Assembly: GCF_028421645.1 (NCBI RefSeq)
Contig: NZ_CP116887.1
Span: forward strand, 2,048,001-2,112,000
Reading direction: 5' to 3'
DNA length: 64,000 nucleotides
Origin: Aneurinibacillus sp. Ricciae_BoGa-3
Lineage (GTDB): Bacteria; Bacillota; Bacilli; Aneurinibacillales; Aneurinibacillaceae
Positions 52,840-61,893 of the stretch are shown here, one piece after another. The position numbers and the translations under genes were made by a program. Position 1 is the first letter of the stretch. Every line of letters begins with the position of its first letter. Below the pieces are notes generated by a model. That model made no database searches, was not told where the DNA came from, and saw only the letters and a program-made list of their open reading frames with translations.

Positions 52840-53465
52840 TTTGTGAATGAATTTGTAAAGCTTGTGCGAGAATTGAAGGTGGGAGATCCATTTAAGGGAG
52901 TCTACTTGAATTGGCCCTGTGATAAATAAAGAGCAAGTGGACAGATTCGGAGGCAGAGTTAAAGGCTCTTCAAGCGCTCTGTCAAGAAAAAAATATCCCA
53001 CTTGCTTTAACAGAAATCTGGGAACAAGGAGGGGTGGGAGGAATAGGTCTCGCGCAGAAAGTAATCGCAACGATACATAGTAATAAAAATCACTTTCGTT
53101 CGCTTTATAATAGTGATGATTCCATTCCAGATAAAATTAAAAAAATCGTTCGGATTGTCTATGGAGGGAAAGGGGCCGTATTCACGGATCAAGCCAAAAA
53201 ACAAGTAGAAAACTTTCAAAAATTAGGTTGGGATAAATTGCCTATCTGTATGGCGAAAACACAATATTCCTTCTCTGATAATCCTACTTTAATTGGACGT
53301 CCCCGTGATTTCGAAATCACCGTACGGGAATTAAGGCCCTCTCTTGAAGCAGGTTTTATTGTAGCCATAACAGGTGATATGATGACGATGCCTGGTCTTC
53401 CAAAGCAACCTGCAGCTCTGCATATGGATATTGATAAAGACGGTAATTTATTCGGTTTATCTTAA
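52840..53465 (+). pseudogene. Relic joining aldehyde dehydrogenase and formate-tetrahydrofolate ligase pieces
   Basis: The first part reads FVNEFVKLVRELKVGDPFKG and, after a frameshift, GPVINKEQVD, typical of aldehyde dehydrogenases. From about 52950 it becomes ELKALQALCQEKNIPLALTE then IWEQGGVGGIGLAQKV and on to PKQPAALHMDIDKDGNLFGL, the C-terminal third of formate-THF ligase (fhs). Two genes were joined by deletion; neither is functional. A terminator follows. Confidence 0.82.
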
Positions 53466-53478
53466 GTATCTGGTATGT

Positions 53479-53527
53479 AAAAAGCACCCGTTGTTTAACT
53501 TTAAACGCACCCTTGTGGTGCTTTTTC
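53479..53527 (+). terminator. Terminator of the fhs remnant
   Basis: AAAAAGCACC with GGTGCTTTTT; long loop. Confidence 0.7.
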
Positions 53528-53622
53528 ATTTTGTGTTTGTCTATCTAAACCCCATAAATGCATAAGTCACAAAATTGTAAATAATTATAATTAGAAGAGA
53601 AGCTCGTTTTGGAGGTGGAGAG

Positions 53623-54081
53623 ATGATAATCCAGAGAGCCATCGTATCTGACGCTAAAGAACTACTTGTGCTTCAAAAAATGGCTTATTTAAGTGAAGCC
53701 CAAATCTATAACGACTATACGATTGAACCACTCGTCCAATCCTTAGAAAGTCTCAAAAAGCAAATTCGGGAACAGGCAGTGTTTAAGGCTCTCATTGATG
53801 ATGCTATTATCGGTTCAGTCAGGGGTTATTTCAATGCAGGTACTTGCTATGTAGGGAAATTGTTTGTGCATCCTAACTATCAGAATCAGGGAATTGGTAA
53901 AAAGTTGATGGAAAAAGTAGAAGACTTTTTCAGTACCGCAATAAGATATGAAGTATTCACAGGCAGCAAAAGTCAGAAAAATATTTTTCTGTATGAAAAG
54001 TGGGGCTTCCAACTATTCAGGACAGAGGAAGTTGGTTTGGACTTGAGCATGGTGTTTATGGAGAAGTATCGCATTAATTAA
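53623..54081 (+). CDS. GNAT-family N-acetyltransferase
   Basis: 152 residues. Acetyl-CoA loop NYQNQGIGKKLMEKVE (Q-x-x-G-x-G/A) near residue 88, preceded by strand AGTCYVGKLFVHP, and a C-terminal YEKWGFQLF. Good site GGAGGTGGAG. Substrate unknown. It overlaps the convergent DUF2188 gene by eight bases. Confidence 0.88.
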   Translation: MIIQRAIVSDAKELLVLQKMAYLSEAQIYNDYTIEPLVQSLESLKKQIREQAVFKALIDDAIIGSVRGYFNAGTCYVGKLFVHPNYQNQGIGKKLMEKVEDFFSTAIRYEVFTGSKSQKNIFLYEKWGFQLFRTEEVGLDLSMVFMEKYRIN

Positions 54082-54361
54082 AATAGGTTCTTTTATTACG
54101 CGTAATTGTAGAGTGCAAATGTAAATGCCGATGAACCATGATCCCGGCTTCTTCTGCCATTAGTTTGGCTTCCTTCACCGCTTCTGGCTTTAAGCCGGTC
54201 ATGTAATCAGGCTTGTCTTTACCCTCTGTTTTCACCGCCCATCCTTCCTTGTCATACGGTACAACATGGATCCTTGCTTCGTCAGTCCCAGCCCGGTCTT
54301 TAAAATACTGGTCCCGTTTATTATCTTCTTGTTTGGTTTTGTGGTTAGGAGTGTGTGACAT
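54074..54361 (-). CDS. DUF2188-domain protein
   Basis: 95 residues from ATG 54361 behind AGCAGG. Core RIHVVPYDKEGWAVKTEGKD then LKPEAVKEAKLMAEEAGIMV matches DUF2188, whose function is unknown. N-terminus is polar and charged (SHTPNHKTKQEDNKRDQYF). Divergent from the PBP gene. Confidence 0.75.
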   Translation of the reverse strand: MSHTPNHKTKQEDNKRDQYFKDRAGTDEARIHVVPYDKEGWAVKTEGKDKPDYMTGLKPEAVKEAKLMAEEAGIMVHRHLHLHSTITRNKRTYFN

Positions 54362-54417
54362 AAAAAAACCTGCTCTTGGGATACCTTCCAGGCAAATGGG
54401 GAGGATAAGGGATAAGA

Positions 54418-56439
54418 TTGGTTCCAAATCCTCTGCAAAGGAGCAAAAATACATTGCAGGAGCAAGATTTCCAAAAATTTTTAGCGATAAGATTTAATCT
54501 ACTTTTATTTCTAGCTTTTTTTTCTTTCTCTATTATAATTTTGCGGCTTGCTTATATTCAAATTGCAAATGGCTCACAGTACACAGAAATAGCTAACCAG
54601 AAATCCAATATCAAAATGGTAATTCCGGCTATGCGTGGAAATATTTATGACAGAAGAGGGAATATGATTGCCACTAGTAAAGGTACATATACGGCGGTAT
54701 TTAAAGAAACAGATAGGATGACAAAGGTGGAATTCCTGAAATTGGCCACTAAACTGGAACCTGTCCTTGGAATGGACCGCAAAAAAATACTCAACCTAAT
54801 GGATTGTGGCTGGAAAATGCAGAATGGATGTATGGTGGAAACAGGGCGCCAAATGTCTAAGTTTTCAACCAAAGATTTAAAATATGACCTTTCCCCTCAT
54901 CAGATAGCATTCTTATCTGAACACAGATTGGATTTTCCTGGAGTCCATGTAGAAGTAAAACCGATTCGAGTCTATAACGAAAAACAGGTTGCTGTGCAGA
55001 CGGTGGGATATGTCCGAAAATACGGAGTTGCACAGACGTCACGCATTATTGATTATATGGATAAAACAGACCTGGTAGAGCCCGATCAAATGGTGGGTTT
55101 TGATGGGGTTGAATTCTCATATGAAAAATACTTACAAGGAAAAAATGGCTCCCATTTATACCAAATAACCGCTGATCAGCAAATCCAAAAAGAAATTGGG
55201 CAGATTATTCCTCAACAGGGGAATAGCCTTTTTCTTACCCTGGATGAACGTGTTCAACTGGAGTCACGCGATTTCATCAAGCGCTTCTTGCCCGCACTGA
55301 AAAATAAAGGAAGCAACCACCCGCGGACCGCTTATGCCGTTGCCATGGAAGTTAAGACGGGTAAAATTGTTGCCATGATTAGTTATCCGGAATATGACCC
55401 TAATATTTGGACGAAAAACTTGTTAGATACAAATGATTATAATCAAATACAATATTCGCTCCTAAATGGAACCATTCGTAGTGCTCCCTATGATGTACGT
55501 CCGCTTACTGGCAAAGATGCGGAAACGGAGGTTGCGAAACATCCAAGTTCTCTGGTACCAACGGGATCTGTTATAAAACCCGCCACCCTTATGATGGGTT
55601 TAGGTGAAAAAATTATATCGCCACAAGATAAGTGGCTGGACCAGGGTGATTATCATTATGGAAGGGGCAGTGATAGTGTCCATAACGATAGCTATGATAT
55701 TTATGGATTTCTCACACCCCAAAAGGCCCTGGAGAAGTCGTCGAACACTTATGTTGCACGTATTGGAGATTTAACACAACAGAAATATGGAAAAAAGGCT
55801 ATCTCCATCATGAAAACGTACCATCAGGCGTTTGGGCTAGGCGTAAAAACCAAAGTTGATTTACCGTTTGAAAGCAAGGGCATCCAAGATTTTTTAACCA
55901 TGGATAAGGTATATGGATCACTTGCGGCCATGGTGCAGTCTTCTTTCGGCCAACAAACTCACTATACAGTGCTGCAGCTGGCACAGTATGCGGCGACGCT
56001 GGCTAATAACGGAATTCGTATACAGCCTCAGATCGTAGACCGCATTGTAGATCGAAATGGAAATACTGTACGACGATTTAACCCGCAAGTGCTAAGCAGG
56101 TTTTATGAACCAGACATCTATTGGAAAACCATTCGGGAGGGAATGGGCCGAGTGTCGAAAAACGGTACAGCCGGAAGGGTGTTTGCAGGTTTCCCCTTTC
56201 ACATCGCGGCAAAGACAGGTACATCCGATCAAGATATTTTTGTTAAATCTACAGATTCCAATAACTGGTATAAGTATGGTTCAGCTTCAAACGGTGTCTT
56301 TATTTCTTATGCACCGATTGATAGGCCTAAATTAGCTGTTGCCGTAGTGGTTCCAGAAGGGGGATATGGTGCGGGTTCGGCAGCTGTAATTGCCCGTCAA
56401 GTCTATGAAAGCTACAACAGGAACATTGGTTTAGACTAA
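54418..56439 (+). CDS. Class B penicillin-binding protein (PBP2-type transpeptidase)
   Basis: 673 residues. Membrane anchor near residues 22-45, dimerisation domain from MRGNIYDRRGNMIAT, transpeptidase domain with SxxK as PTGSVIKPA near 385, SxN as EKSSNTYVA near 440 and KTGT as HIAAKTGTSD near 600: catalytically intact. Crosslinks peptidoglycan outside the membrane; resembles PbpI/PBP2-like enzymes, some active in sporulation. Starts TTG 54418 (AAGGG six bases before) or TTG 54454 (AAAGGAG eleven before); I cannot decide. Confidence 0.9.
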   Translation: MVPNPLQRSKNTLQEQDFQKFLAIRFNLLLFLAFFSFSIIILRLAYIQIANGSQYTEIANQKSNIKMVIPAMRGNIYDRRGNMIATSKGTYTAVFKETDRMTKVEFLKLATKLEPVLGMDRKKILNLMDCGWKMQNGCMVETGRQMSKFSTKDLKYDLSPHQIAFLSEHRLDFPGVHVEVKPIRVYNEKQVAVQTVGYVRKYGVAQTSRIIDYMDKTDLVEPDQMVGFDGVEFSYEKYLQGKNGSHLYQITADQQIQKEIGQIIPQQGNSLFLTLDERVQLESRDFIKRFLPALKNKGSNHPRTAYAVAMEVKTGKIVAMISYPEYDPNIWTKNLLDTNDYNQIQYSLLNGTIRSAPYDVRPLTGKDAETEVAKHPSSLVPTGSVIKPATLMMGLGEKIISPQDKWLDQGDYHYGRGSDSVHNDSYDIYGFLTPQKALEKSSNTYVARIGDLTQQKYGKKAISIMKTYHQAFGLGVKTKVDLPFESKGIQDFLTMDKVYGSLAAMVQSSFGQQTHYTVLQLAQYAATLANNGIRIQPQIVDRIVDRNGNTVRRFNPQVLSRFYEPDIYWKTIREGMGRVSKNGTAGRVFAGFPFHIAAKTGTSDQDIFVKSTDSNNWYKYGSASNGVFISYAPIDRPKLAVAVVVPEGGYGAGSAAVIARQVYESYNRNIGLD

Positions 56440-56611
56440 TAGTTAGGACAGGTTCGGCATTCTTAATGTTTTTGGGTCTGGCAACTGGCAAATTCCTTTC
56501 GTTTTCTGATAAAATGATGACCAGTCCATTTTTGGGCGTCATTCTGCATGATATTGTAGCATATAGAGCTGTGCGTACTACAATTCAGCATAAGAAAGGA
56601 AGGGTTATGAA

Positions 56612-56869
56612 ATGAGGGAGCTAAAAGATGTTGAAGCTGAAGATTTGCGCAGGATAATCAATAGAATTAAAGATCCGAATTCAAGCTTTGACAACTTTGA
56701 GAAAAATTTTAACGAATATTTTTTAGCGGAAAGCAATTCCGATGCGGCATACCGGGTTGCTGACTTTATTTTTGATCATGGAATTGCGATGTCTGAAAAA
56801 GATTTAATAAAATGCAATAACACACAATTAGTGGATGTTGTTCATTATATAAAAACAAAGTTAGTGTAA
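56612..56869 (+). CDS. Hypothetical helical protein (85 aa)
   Basis: Acidic, helical: MRELKDVEAEDLRRIINRIK at the start, FFLAESNSD-type middle and VVHYIKTKLV end. AAAGGAAGG upstream. No family recognised. Single gene; 67 bases short of the convergent sortase. Confidence 0.6.
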   Translation: MRELKDVEAEDLRRIINRIKDPNSSFDNFEKNFNEYFLAESNSDAAYRVADFIFDHGIAMSEKDLIKCNNTQLVDVVHYIKTKLV

Positions 56870-56936
56870 GGGGGAAAACACAGGAAAAAGATGCACCAAA
56901 AGTTGGTACACCTGTTGCCGAGTTGTTATGGCGTAA

Positions 56937-57626
56937 TTACAGCTGCAGTATTCGTACCACTCTTGATCCATTCTGCAGGGGGGGCTGATTTTCTGGTGTT
57001 GCCAGTTCAGTGAACACAACAAGCCGCTTGGCATGCTCTTTTGTTTTTTTGTTATACTTTCCGGCACATGTAATAAGATTTAATTGACTTTTGTCGGATT
57101 TTCCAAAGATCTTTTCAAGCGGTGCTTCATGTACCTTATATGCCTTTACTTCTTTTACTGTAAAAATCAGCTTGTTTCCGGCTTCATTCGAGACAATCAC
57201 TTTATCCCCTGATTTTAAATTCCTTAAATTATAAAAAACCGCTGGTCCAGTGAAGTGGTCCAAATGCCCGGCTATCACGGCATTTCCATGCTCGCCTGCC
57301 AGTGTCCATGGGCTTAAAATACCAACCGTACTAAAAGAAGCCGGCACGCCCATTTGTCCGTTGCTAAGGATACCTACGGGTTCTACCCGGGTATCCAGAT
57401 GAATTGCAGGGATCTGCAAGCGGGAAGGCATGATGCCGCTTTTTTTAATGGATTTGGTGGCGGTTAATTTCTGAGTTTGTAAATGGCTCTTGTGATCGAT
57501 TTGCGACTGCTGGCTTTTTACCGGCTGTTCACTTTTTGGTGTGTTTTCTTGTTGAATAGAAGTTCCTGAGCATCCTGATAAAAAAATGAGAACAGAACAT
57601 AGAAACATAAAGAGGTTTTGTTTCAT
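56937..57626 (-). CDS. Class F-like sortase with lipoprotein signal
   Basis: 229 residues from ATG 57626 (GGGAG seven bases before). Signal with lipobox LSGC near residue 17, a Lys/Gln/Ser linker, then a sortase fold: SRLQIPAIHLDTRVEPVGI, catalytic His in VIAGHLDH, Cys in LNLITCAGKY and Arg in HAKRLVVF. Triad complete. Membrane-tethered by lipid and not by a helix, which is unusual. It is co-transcribed behind the small MPKTG protein at 57683, its likely substrate. Confidence 0.85.
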   Translation of the reverse strand: MKQNLFMFLCSVLIFLSGCSGTSIQQENTPKSEQPVKSQQSQIDHKSHLQTQKLTATKSIKKSGIMPSRLQIPAIHLDTRVEPVGILSNGQMGVPASFSTVGILSPWTLAGEHGNAVIAGHLDHFTGPAVFYNLRNLKSGDKVIVSNEAGNKLIFTVKEVKAYKVHEAPLEKIFGKSDKSQLNLITCAGKYNKKTKEHAKRLVVFTELATPENQPPLQNGSRVVRILQL

Positions 57627-57682
57627 ATTACGCTCCCGGCAGATAAAAGGGAAAAGAGGTGTGGCCTCTTTTCCCATTTCGG

Positions 57683-57967
57683 TTACTCGGTATCACTTGC
57701 TCCGCCTGCACCTGTCTTCGGCATTGCAGGTTGTCCTGTAGTAGTTCCTGGTTGTTTAGCCGGAGTTGTTGCTCGAGTACCTGCTGTGCCCTTTTTAGCA
57801 TGTGCACCCTGAGTTCCTTGAGTTCCTTTTACTTGTACCCCACCGTGTATGCCTACACCTTGTTTACCGCCTTCTGCTTTTACTCCGGCTTGAATACCAG
57901 CGGCAAAAGCAGGAGCTGATGAACAAATAACGCAAACAGATAAAGCTAAGGTAGCGATTTTTTTCAT
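57683..57967 (-). CDS. Small secreted Gly/Thr-rich protein ending in MPKTGAGGASDTE
   Basis: 94 residues from ATG 57967 behind GAAGGAG. Signal peptide with cleavage after PAFA, Gly/Lys/Val repeats (GVKAEGGKQGVGIHGGVQVK), a Thr/Ala/Pro linker and a C-terminal MPKTG, an LPxTG-like site. The site is followed only by AGGASDTE, with no hydrophobic helix or basic tail. It lies 56 bases before the sortase gene, so the two form an operon. Probably cut and joined by that sortase to an unknown acceptor. Confidence 0.75.
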   Translation of the reverse strand: MKKIATLALSVCVICSSAPAFAAGIQAGVKAEGGKQGVGIHGGVQVKGTQGTQGAHAKKGTAGTRATTPAKQPGTTTGQPAMPKTGAGGASDTE

Positions 57968-58269
57968 TTTGTTTCTCCTTCGTTTTGAATTGTAGGTAAT
58001 CTCCCTACATAACGTAGGTTTCCTCTGTTTTTTATTTTTACTTTGGTAATAATTGAGTCTGTTTTCTTTGTGTTTCAAGCCCCAGGAACAGGAGCTTACT
58101 AAAGTTGATTTTCATGTCCATGACCTCTTTGTTATTATCCCCCCAAAATTTTAAAAAAAATTAGCTTGGAAGCCAGCATAAGACGAAGGTGTTCTAAAAT
58201 AATAATGTTGATACCGACAGGGAACAGGGATGTTCCTGAGATGGGGGAAAAACGTATAGAGGGGATAAG
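57968..58269. other. Divergent intergenic region
   Basis: Holds the promoters of the sortase unit and of the membrane gene at 58270; boxes are not clear enough to assign. CATAACGTAGG near 58008 is one candidate. Confidence 0.35.
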
Positions 58270-58848
58270 GTGATAAAAATGAACTGGCTCAATGCTTTTA
58301 TCATCGCGAATTTAATTGGCATCGGATCAAATCTTGACAATACAAGTGTTGGCATCGCTTATGGAATTCAAAAAATTAAGTTTCCGCATAGGATAAACAT
58401 GGTTATTAATTTGCTCGGAGCTTGTACGGCACTGTTAGGCGCGTATATGGGCGAGGTCATCAGCCACTACACTTCTCTAAATACAGCTCAATTCGTATCT
58501 TGTGCTGTATTATGTGGAATCGGGTCATTTACTTTGTATTCTGCTTACTTACATCCTCTTATTTACAAGCGTACTTCTAAAGTCGAATTACATAGGCCTG
58601 GAATTAAACAAGGGGTCCTCTTAGGAATTGGTTTATCGTTCACAAACGTAGCAAGCGGTTTCAGTGCCACCATTGCAAATTCTGCCACCTTGTGGACAAC
58701 AGTTATAAGTATTGCCGCCTGGGGCTATATTATGATTTTTCTTGGGAATATTATAGGAATTGGAATCGTGTCAAAACTTTTCGGTAAATACTCTTCATTA
58801 GCGGCAGGTTTTTTGCTAATCGGAGTAGGCGTTCACCAGATAATGTAA
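58270..58848 (+). CDS. MntP/YtaF-like membrane protein
   Basis: 192 residues with six membrane segments. LIGIGSNLDNTSVGIAYG near residue 15 and ITNVASG-type motif (SFTNVASGFSAT) near 122 match the two pseudo-symmetric halves of the MntP manganese exporter/YtaF sporulation membrane family. Start is GTG 58270 (GAGGGG before) or ATG 58279. Followed by a hairpin at 58899. Confidence 0.78.
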   Translation: MIKMNWLNAFIIANLIGIGSNLDNTSVGIAYGIQKIKFPHRINMVINLLGACTALLGAYMGEVISHYTSLNTAQFVSCAVLCGIGSFTLYSAYLHPLIYKRTSKVELHRPGIKQGVLLGIGLSFTNVASGFSATIANSATLWTTVISIAAWGYIMIFLGNIIGIGIVSKLFGKYSSLAAGFLLIGVGVHQIM

Positions 58849-58898
58849 TGGACCACAATGCAGGGGCGTTTTGTGTTTTGTGTAGCAATTTTAAAACT

Positions 58899-58937
58899 GA
58901 AGCAGCTTTCTTCAAATTGTTTAAGAAAGCTGCTTTC
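58899..58937. terminator. Hairpin between convergent genes
   Basis: GAAGCAGCTTTCTT and AAGAAAGCTGCTTTC form a 14-pair stem between the genes at 58848 and 59038. It has no long T-run but probably acts both ways. Confidence 0.6.
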
Positions 58938-59037
58938 GAATCTGTTCTTCCATTTAAAAGTTAGATTGTTAAATACCTGTGTGACAATGTGGGGTGTAAC
59001 CAGCAGTGTTTTCATGAGTATGACTGCATTAGGGTAA

Positions 59038-59703
59038 CTACGCATCTCCATGAATACTACCCACAAGCGCTTTTCTGGTACGATTGATGTGTTCCGAGAC
59101 AAGATCTGCTGCCTTGTTCGCATCCTGGGATTTGACTGCTCGTAAGATTGCATAATGTTCTTTATTTGATTGTTCGGTTTGTCCAGTAATCATATGAGGA
59201 GTGTGTTGAGGAAACCCGTTCCATAGCGTTTCGATAAAAAAAAGCAACCTTTTCCAGGGACAATTGCTCATTAGTACACGGTGAAACTCAATATTTAATT
59301 GTACAAAATTTTCAATCTGGTCTGCTTGTTCCATTAAAGATACCAGACGTTCCAACTCATTAATGGACGAGGTGTCCATTCGTTTAACACTTTCCTCGAC
59401 GGCGATTTTTTCGAACTTAGAACGTAGTTGATAGATCTCTTCTATGTCATCTACAGATATTGATTTAACGATTGCTCCACGATGGGGTTCTATTGTAATA
59501 AGTCCCTCTATTTCTAATTTTCGCAAGGCTTCCCTCACAGGCATCCTGCTGACACCTAATGAATTGGCTAATTCCTCCTGAACCAATCTCTCCCCAGGCT
59601 CAAAATCACCACGTAATATAGCTTCTCTTAAAACACGACATACTTTTGAATGTACTGTTTCCAAATCACGGCTTTCTAATTTTAAATCTATATTTTTTTT
59701 CAT
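59038..59703 (-). CDS. GntR-family regulator (FadR/FCD subfamily)
   Basis: About 221 residues. Winged helix with GERLVQEELANSLGVSRMPV and REALRKLEIEGLI (residues 30-80), then an all-helical FCD ligand domain with metal/ligand residues around EFHRVLMSNCP and HYAILRAV...HINRT. ATG 59703 has GGAG six bases upstream; Met codons at 59715 and 59730 are alternatives. Divergent from the acyl-CoA operon at 60092, whose promoter holds a FadR-type site, so it likely controls that operon with an acyl-CoA or organic acid as ligand. Confidence 0.9.
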   Translation of the reverse strand: MKKNIDLKLESRDLETVHSKVCRVLREAILRGDFEPGERLVQEELANSLGVSRMPVREALRKLEIEGLITIEPHRGAIVKSISVDDIEEIYQLRSKFEKIAVEESVKRMDTSSINELERLVSLMEQADQIENFVQLNIEFHRVLMSNCPWKRLLFFIETLWNGFPQHTPHMITGQTEQSNKEHYAILRAVKSQDANKAADLVSEHINRTRKALVGSIHGDA

Positions 59704-60002
59704 TAAATACTCCATCCTTCCTTCCTTCATTCGCTAACTATGGATTAAGCCAGTATTGATGACTGGTATTGTTCTTGGCGTATAAGTAGCATTGGCCTCT
59801 CTTATCTCCATACTACCATTAAGCTGACGTCACCATAATGGCTTGATAAACACTTGTTGATTGAAGAATTAAAGAGCACTCCGTGTAACTGTTACTCATT
59901 TTAGGATATTGAATCCAATACATTTTGTCTATAAAAAGATGAGCTATGGTCAATCCACTCTTTAATCAAATTATATAATGGTTATAAAGATTCAGATTAT
60001 TA

Positions 60003-60032
60003 TTGACAACTTTAATCTTGTTAGACTAATAT
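60003..60032 (+). promoter_or_regulatory. Sigma-A promoter with embedded FadR-type operator
   Basis: TTGACA at 60003-60008 and TAATAT at 60027-60032, spacer 18. Between them TTGTTAGACTA (60018-60028) fits the FadR-class consensus TNGTNNNACNA. Regulator binding would block RNA polymerase. Confidence 0.7.
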
Positions 60033-60091
60033 ATAAATAAATATTGGATCCAGAATACAGGATAACATATACAATACGGGAGATGATCAAC

Positions 60092-60616
60092 ATGGCAATT
60101 AAAAGAGGCTGGAATGGACGATTTTTTGAAGATTTTCAAGTTGGTGATATTTATCCGCATCCTTTAGGCAGAACTGTTACCCAGACTGATAATATTTGGT
60201 TTACACTTCTTACACAAAACACAAATCCAATCCACTTTGATGCAGTTTATTCGGAGAAAACGGAATTCGGACGTCCTCTTGTTGACTCCACTTTTACTTT
60301 GGCCTTAGTAACTGGTCAATCGGTAACAGACATTTCACAAAATGTAATGGCCAATCTTGGGTGGGACGAGATAAAACTCCCGAATCCCGTTTTTGAAGGA
60401 GATACGATTTATTCATTTAGCGAGGTCCTGGATAAGCGTGAATCGAAGACACGTCCTAATGTAGGAATTGTAAGTGTAAAAACAGCCGGATATAACCAGG
60501 AAGGAAAGGTGGTTATTGAATTTAAACGGACATTTATGGTTTATAAGAACGGGCATGGCCCAGATGCGACAAGCGATTTGCTCGACAAAGTTTTAAATAC
60601 AAACATTAATGCTTAA
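60092..60616 (+). CDS. MaoC-family acyl-CoA hydratase
   Basis: 174-residue hot-dog hydratase from ATG 60092 (GGGAG nine bases before). FFEDFQVGDIYPHPLGRTVT, the catalytic Asp/His region TQNTNPIHFDAVYSEKTEF (D/N-x-x-x-x-H form) and GIVSVKTAGYNQEGK are family blocks. It hydrates an enoyl-CoA; with the CoA transferase and CitE-type lyase it recalls itaconyl-/mesaconyl-CoA hydratases. First gene of the operon. Confidence 0.87.
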   Translation: MAIKRGWNGRFFEDFQVGDIYPHPLGRTVTQTDNIWFTLLTQNTNPIHFDAVYSEKTEFGRPLVDSTFTLALVTGQSVTDISQNVMANLGWDEIKLPNPVFEGDTIYSFSEVLDKRESKTRPNVGIVSVKTAGYNQEGKVVIEFKRTFMVYKNGHGPDATSDLLDKVLNTNINA

Positions 60617-60645
60617 TCACTATTAAATTTTTGAGGAGGCCTCAC

Positions 60646-61803
60646 ATGTTTGATAACGACTTACATAAAGAACTTCGAAAAGGAGTCCGGAAAATTTGTA
60701 GTGATTTTCAAGACTCATACTGGCGTAGGTTAGATGCAGACCATGCTTACCCCGGGGAATTTGTCGAAGCATTAACTAAGGGCGGATATCTAGCTGCTTT
60801 AATTCCAGAACAGTATGGCGGGTCTGGATTTGGTATAACAGAAGCTTCAATAATACTTGAAGAAATTAACCGATCTGGGGGGAATGCCGGGGCATGTCAT
60901 GCACAGATGTACACGATGGGTACCTTGCTACGTCACGGATCAGTGCAACAAAAGGAGCAATACTTACCCAAGATAGCTGACGGCACACTACGTCTCCAGG
61001 CATTTGGTGTAACCGAACCCAATACCGGAACAGACACTACCCAACTAAAAACTACAGCTGTTCGCAAGGGCGACAAATATGTGGTGAATGGACAGAAGGT
61101 GTTCATCTCCCGTGTAGAGTATTCTGACATGATGATTATGCTTGTTCGTACAACTCCTCTAGATCAAGTTAAAAAACGAACAGATGGTTTATCTGTTTTG
61201 CTGGTCAATTTGCGAGAGGCTGTAGGGAACGGATTGACGATTCGTCCTATTCGTACAATGATGAATCACGCTACAACCGAGTTATTTATCGAAGATTTAG
61301 AGGTTCCGGTTCAAAATCTTATCGGTGAAGAGGGCAAGGGGTTTCGATATATTCTTGATGGCATGAACGCTGAACGAATTTTGATTGCGGCCGAATGCAT
61401 AGGAGACGGTAAGTGGTTCATTGAACGTGCAACGAATTATGCAAATGAGCGGGTTGTATTTCAGCGCCCCATTGGTCAAAATCAGGGCGTTCAATTTCCG
61501 ATTGCAAGATCTTTTGTGAATATCGAGGCGGCTAACTTAATGCGTTATCAGGCAGCAGAGTTGTTTGATAAGGGCCAGCCTTGTGGAGCCCAAGCAAATA
61601 TGGCAAAGCTACTTGCGGCAGATGCTTCGTGGGAGGCAGCGAATGCGGCTTTGCAAACTCATGGTGGATTTGGGTTTGCTGAAGAATACGATGTTGAAAG
61701 AAAATTTCGCGAGACCCGTCTTTATCAAGTTGCCCCAATTTCTACAAATCTTATTCTATCCTACGTAGCGGAACATGTACTAAAGTTACCACGTTCTTAC
61801 TGA
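60646..61803 (+). CDS. Acyl-CoA dehydrogenase
   Basis: 385 residues from ATG 60646 (GAGGAGG before). N-terminal helical part (YGGSGFGITEASIILEEI), FAD-binding AFGVTEPNTGTDTTQLKTTA, then GEEGKGFRYILDGMNAERIL and the C-terminal QTHGGFGFAEEYDVERKFRE with the catalytic Glu. Oxidises an acyl-CoA to enoyl-CoA. Second gene of the operon. Confidence 0.93.
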   Translation: MFDNDLHKELRKGVRKICSDFQDSYWRRLDADHAYPGEFVEALTKGGYLAALIPEQYGGSGFGITEASIILEEINRSGGNAGACHAQMYTMGTLLRHGSVQQKEQYLPKIADGTLRLQAFGVTEPNTGTDTTQLKTTAVRKGDKYVVNGQKVFISRVEYSDMMIMLVRTTPLDQVKKRTDGLSVLLVNLREAVGNGLTIRPIRTMMNHATTELFIEDLEVPVQNLIGEEGKGFRYILDGMNAERILIAAECIGDGKWFIERATNYANERVVFQRPIGQNQGVQFPIARSFVNIEAANLMRYQAAELFDKGQPCGAQANMAKLLAADASWEAANAALQTHGGFGFAEEYDVERKFRETRLYQVAPISTNLILSYVAEHVLKLPRSY

Positions 61804-61893
61804 AAAAGTTGATTAAAAAAAGTTAATCCCATATATCATATTGTTCGCCAACACACTTAAAATGATGAAAGTAATCTCCTGGAGGTATGACAG

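Noticed and set aside
57618..57919. Cys- and Ser-rich plus-strand frames opposite the MPKTG gene
   Set aside because: Antisense shadow of the Gly/Thr-rich gene, which has signal peptide, ribosome site and operon context.
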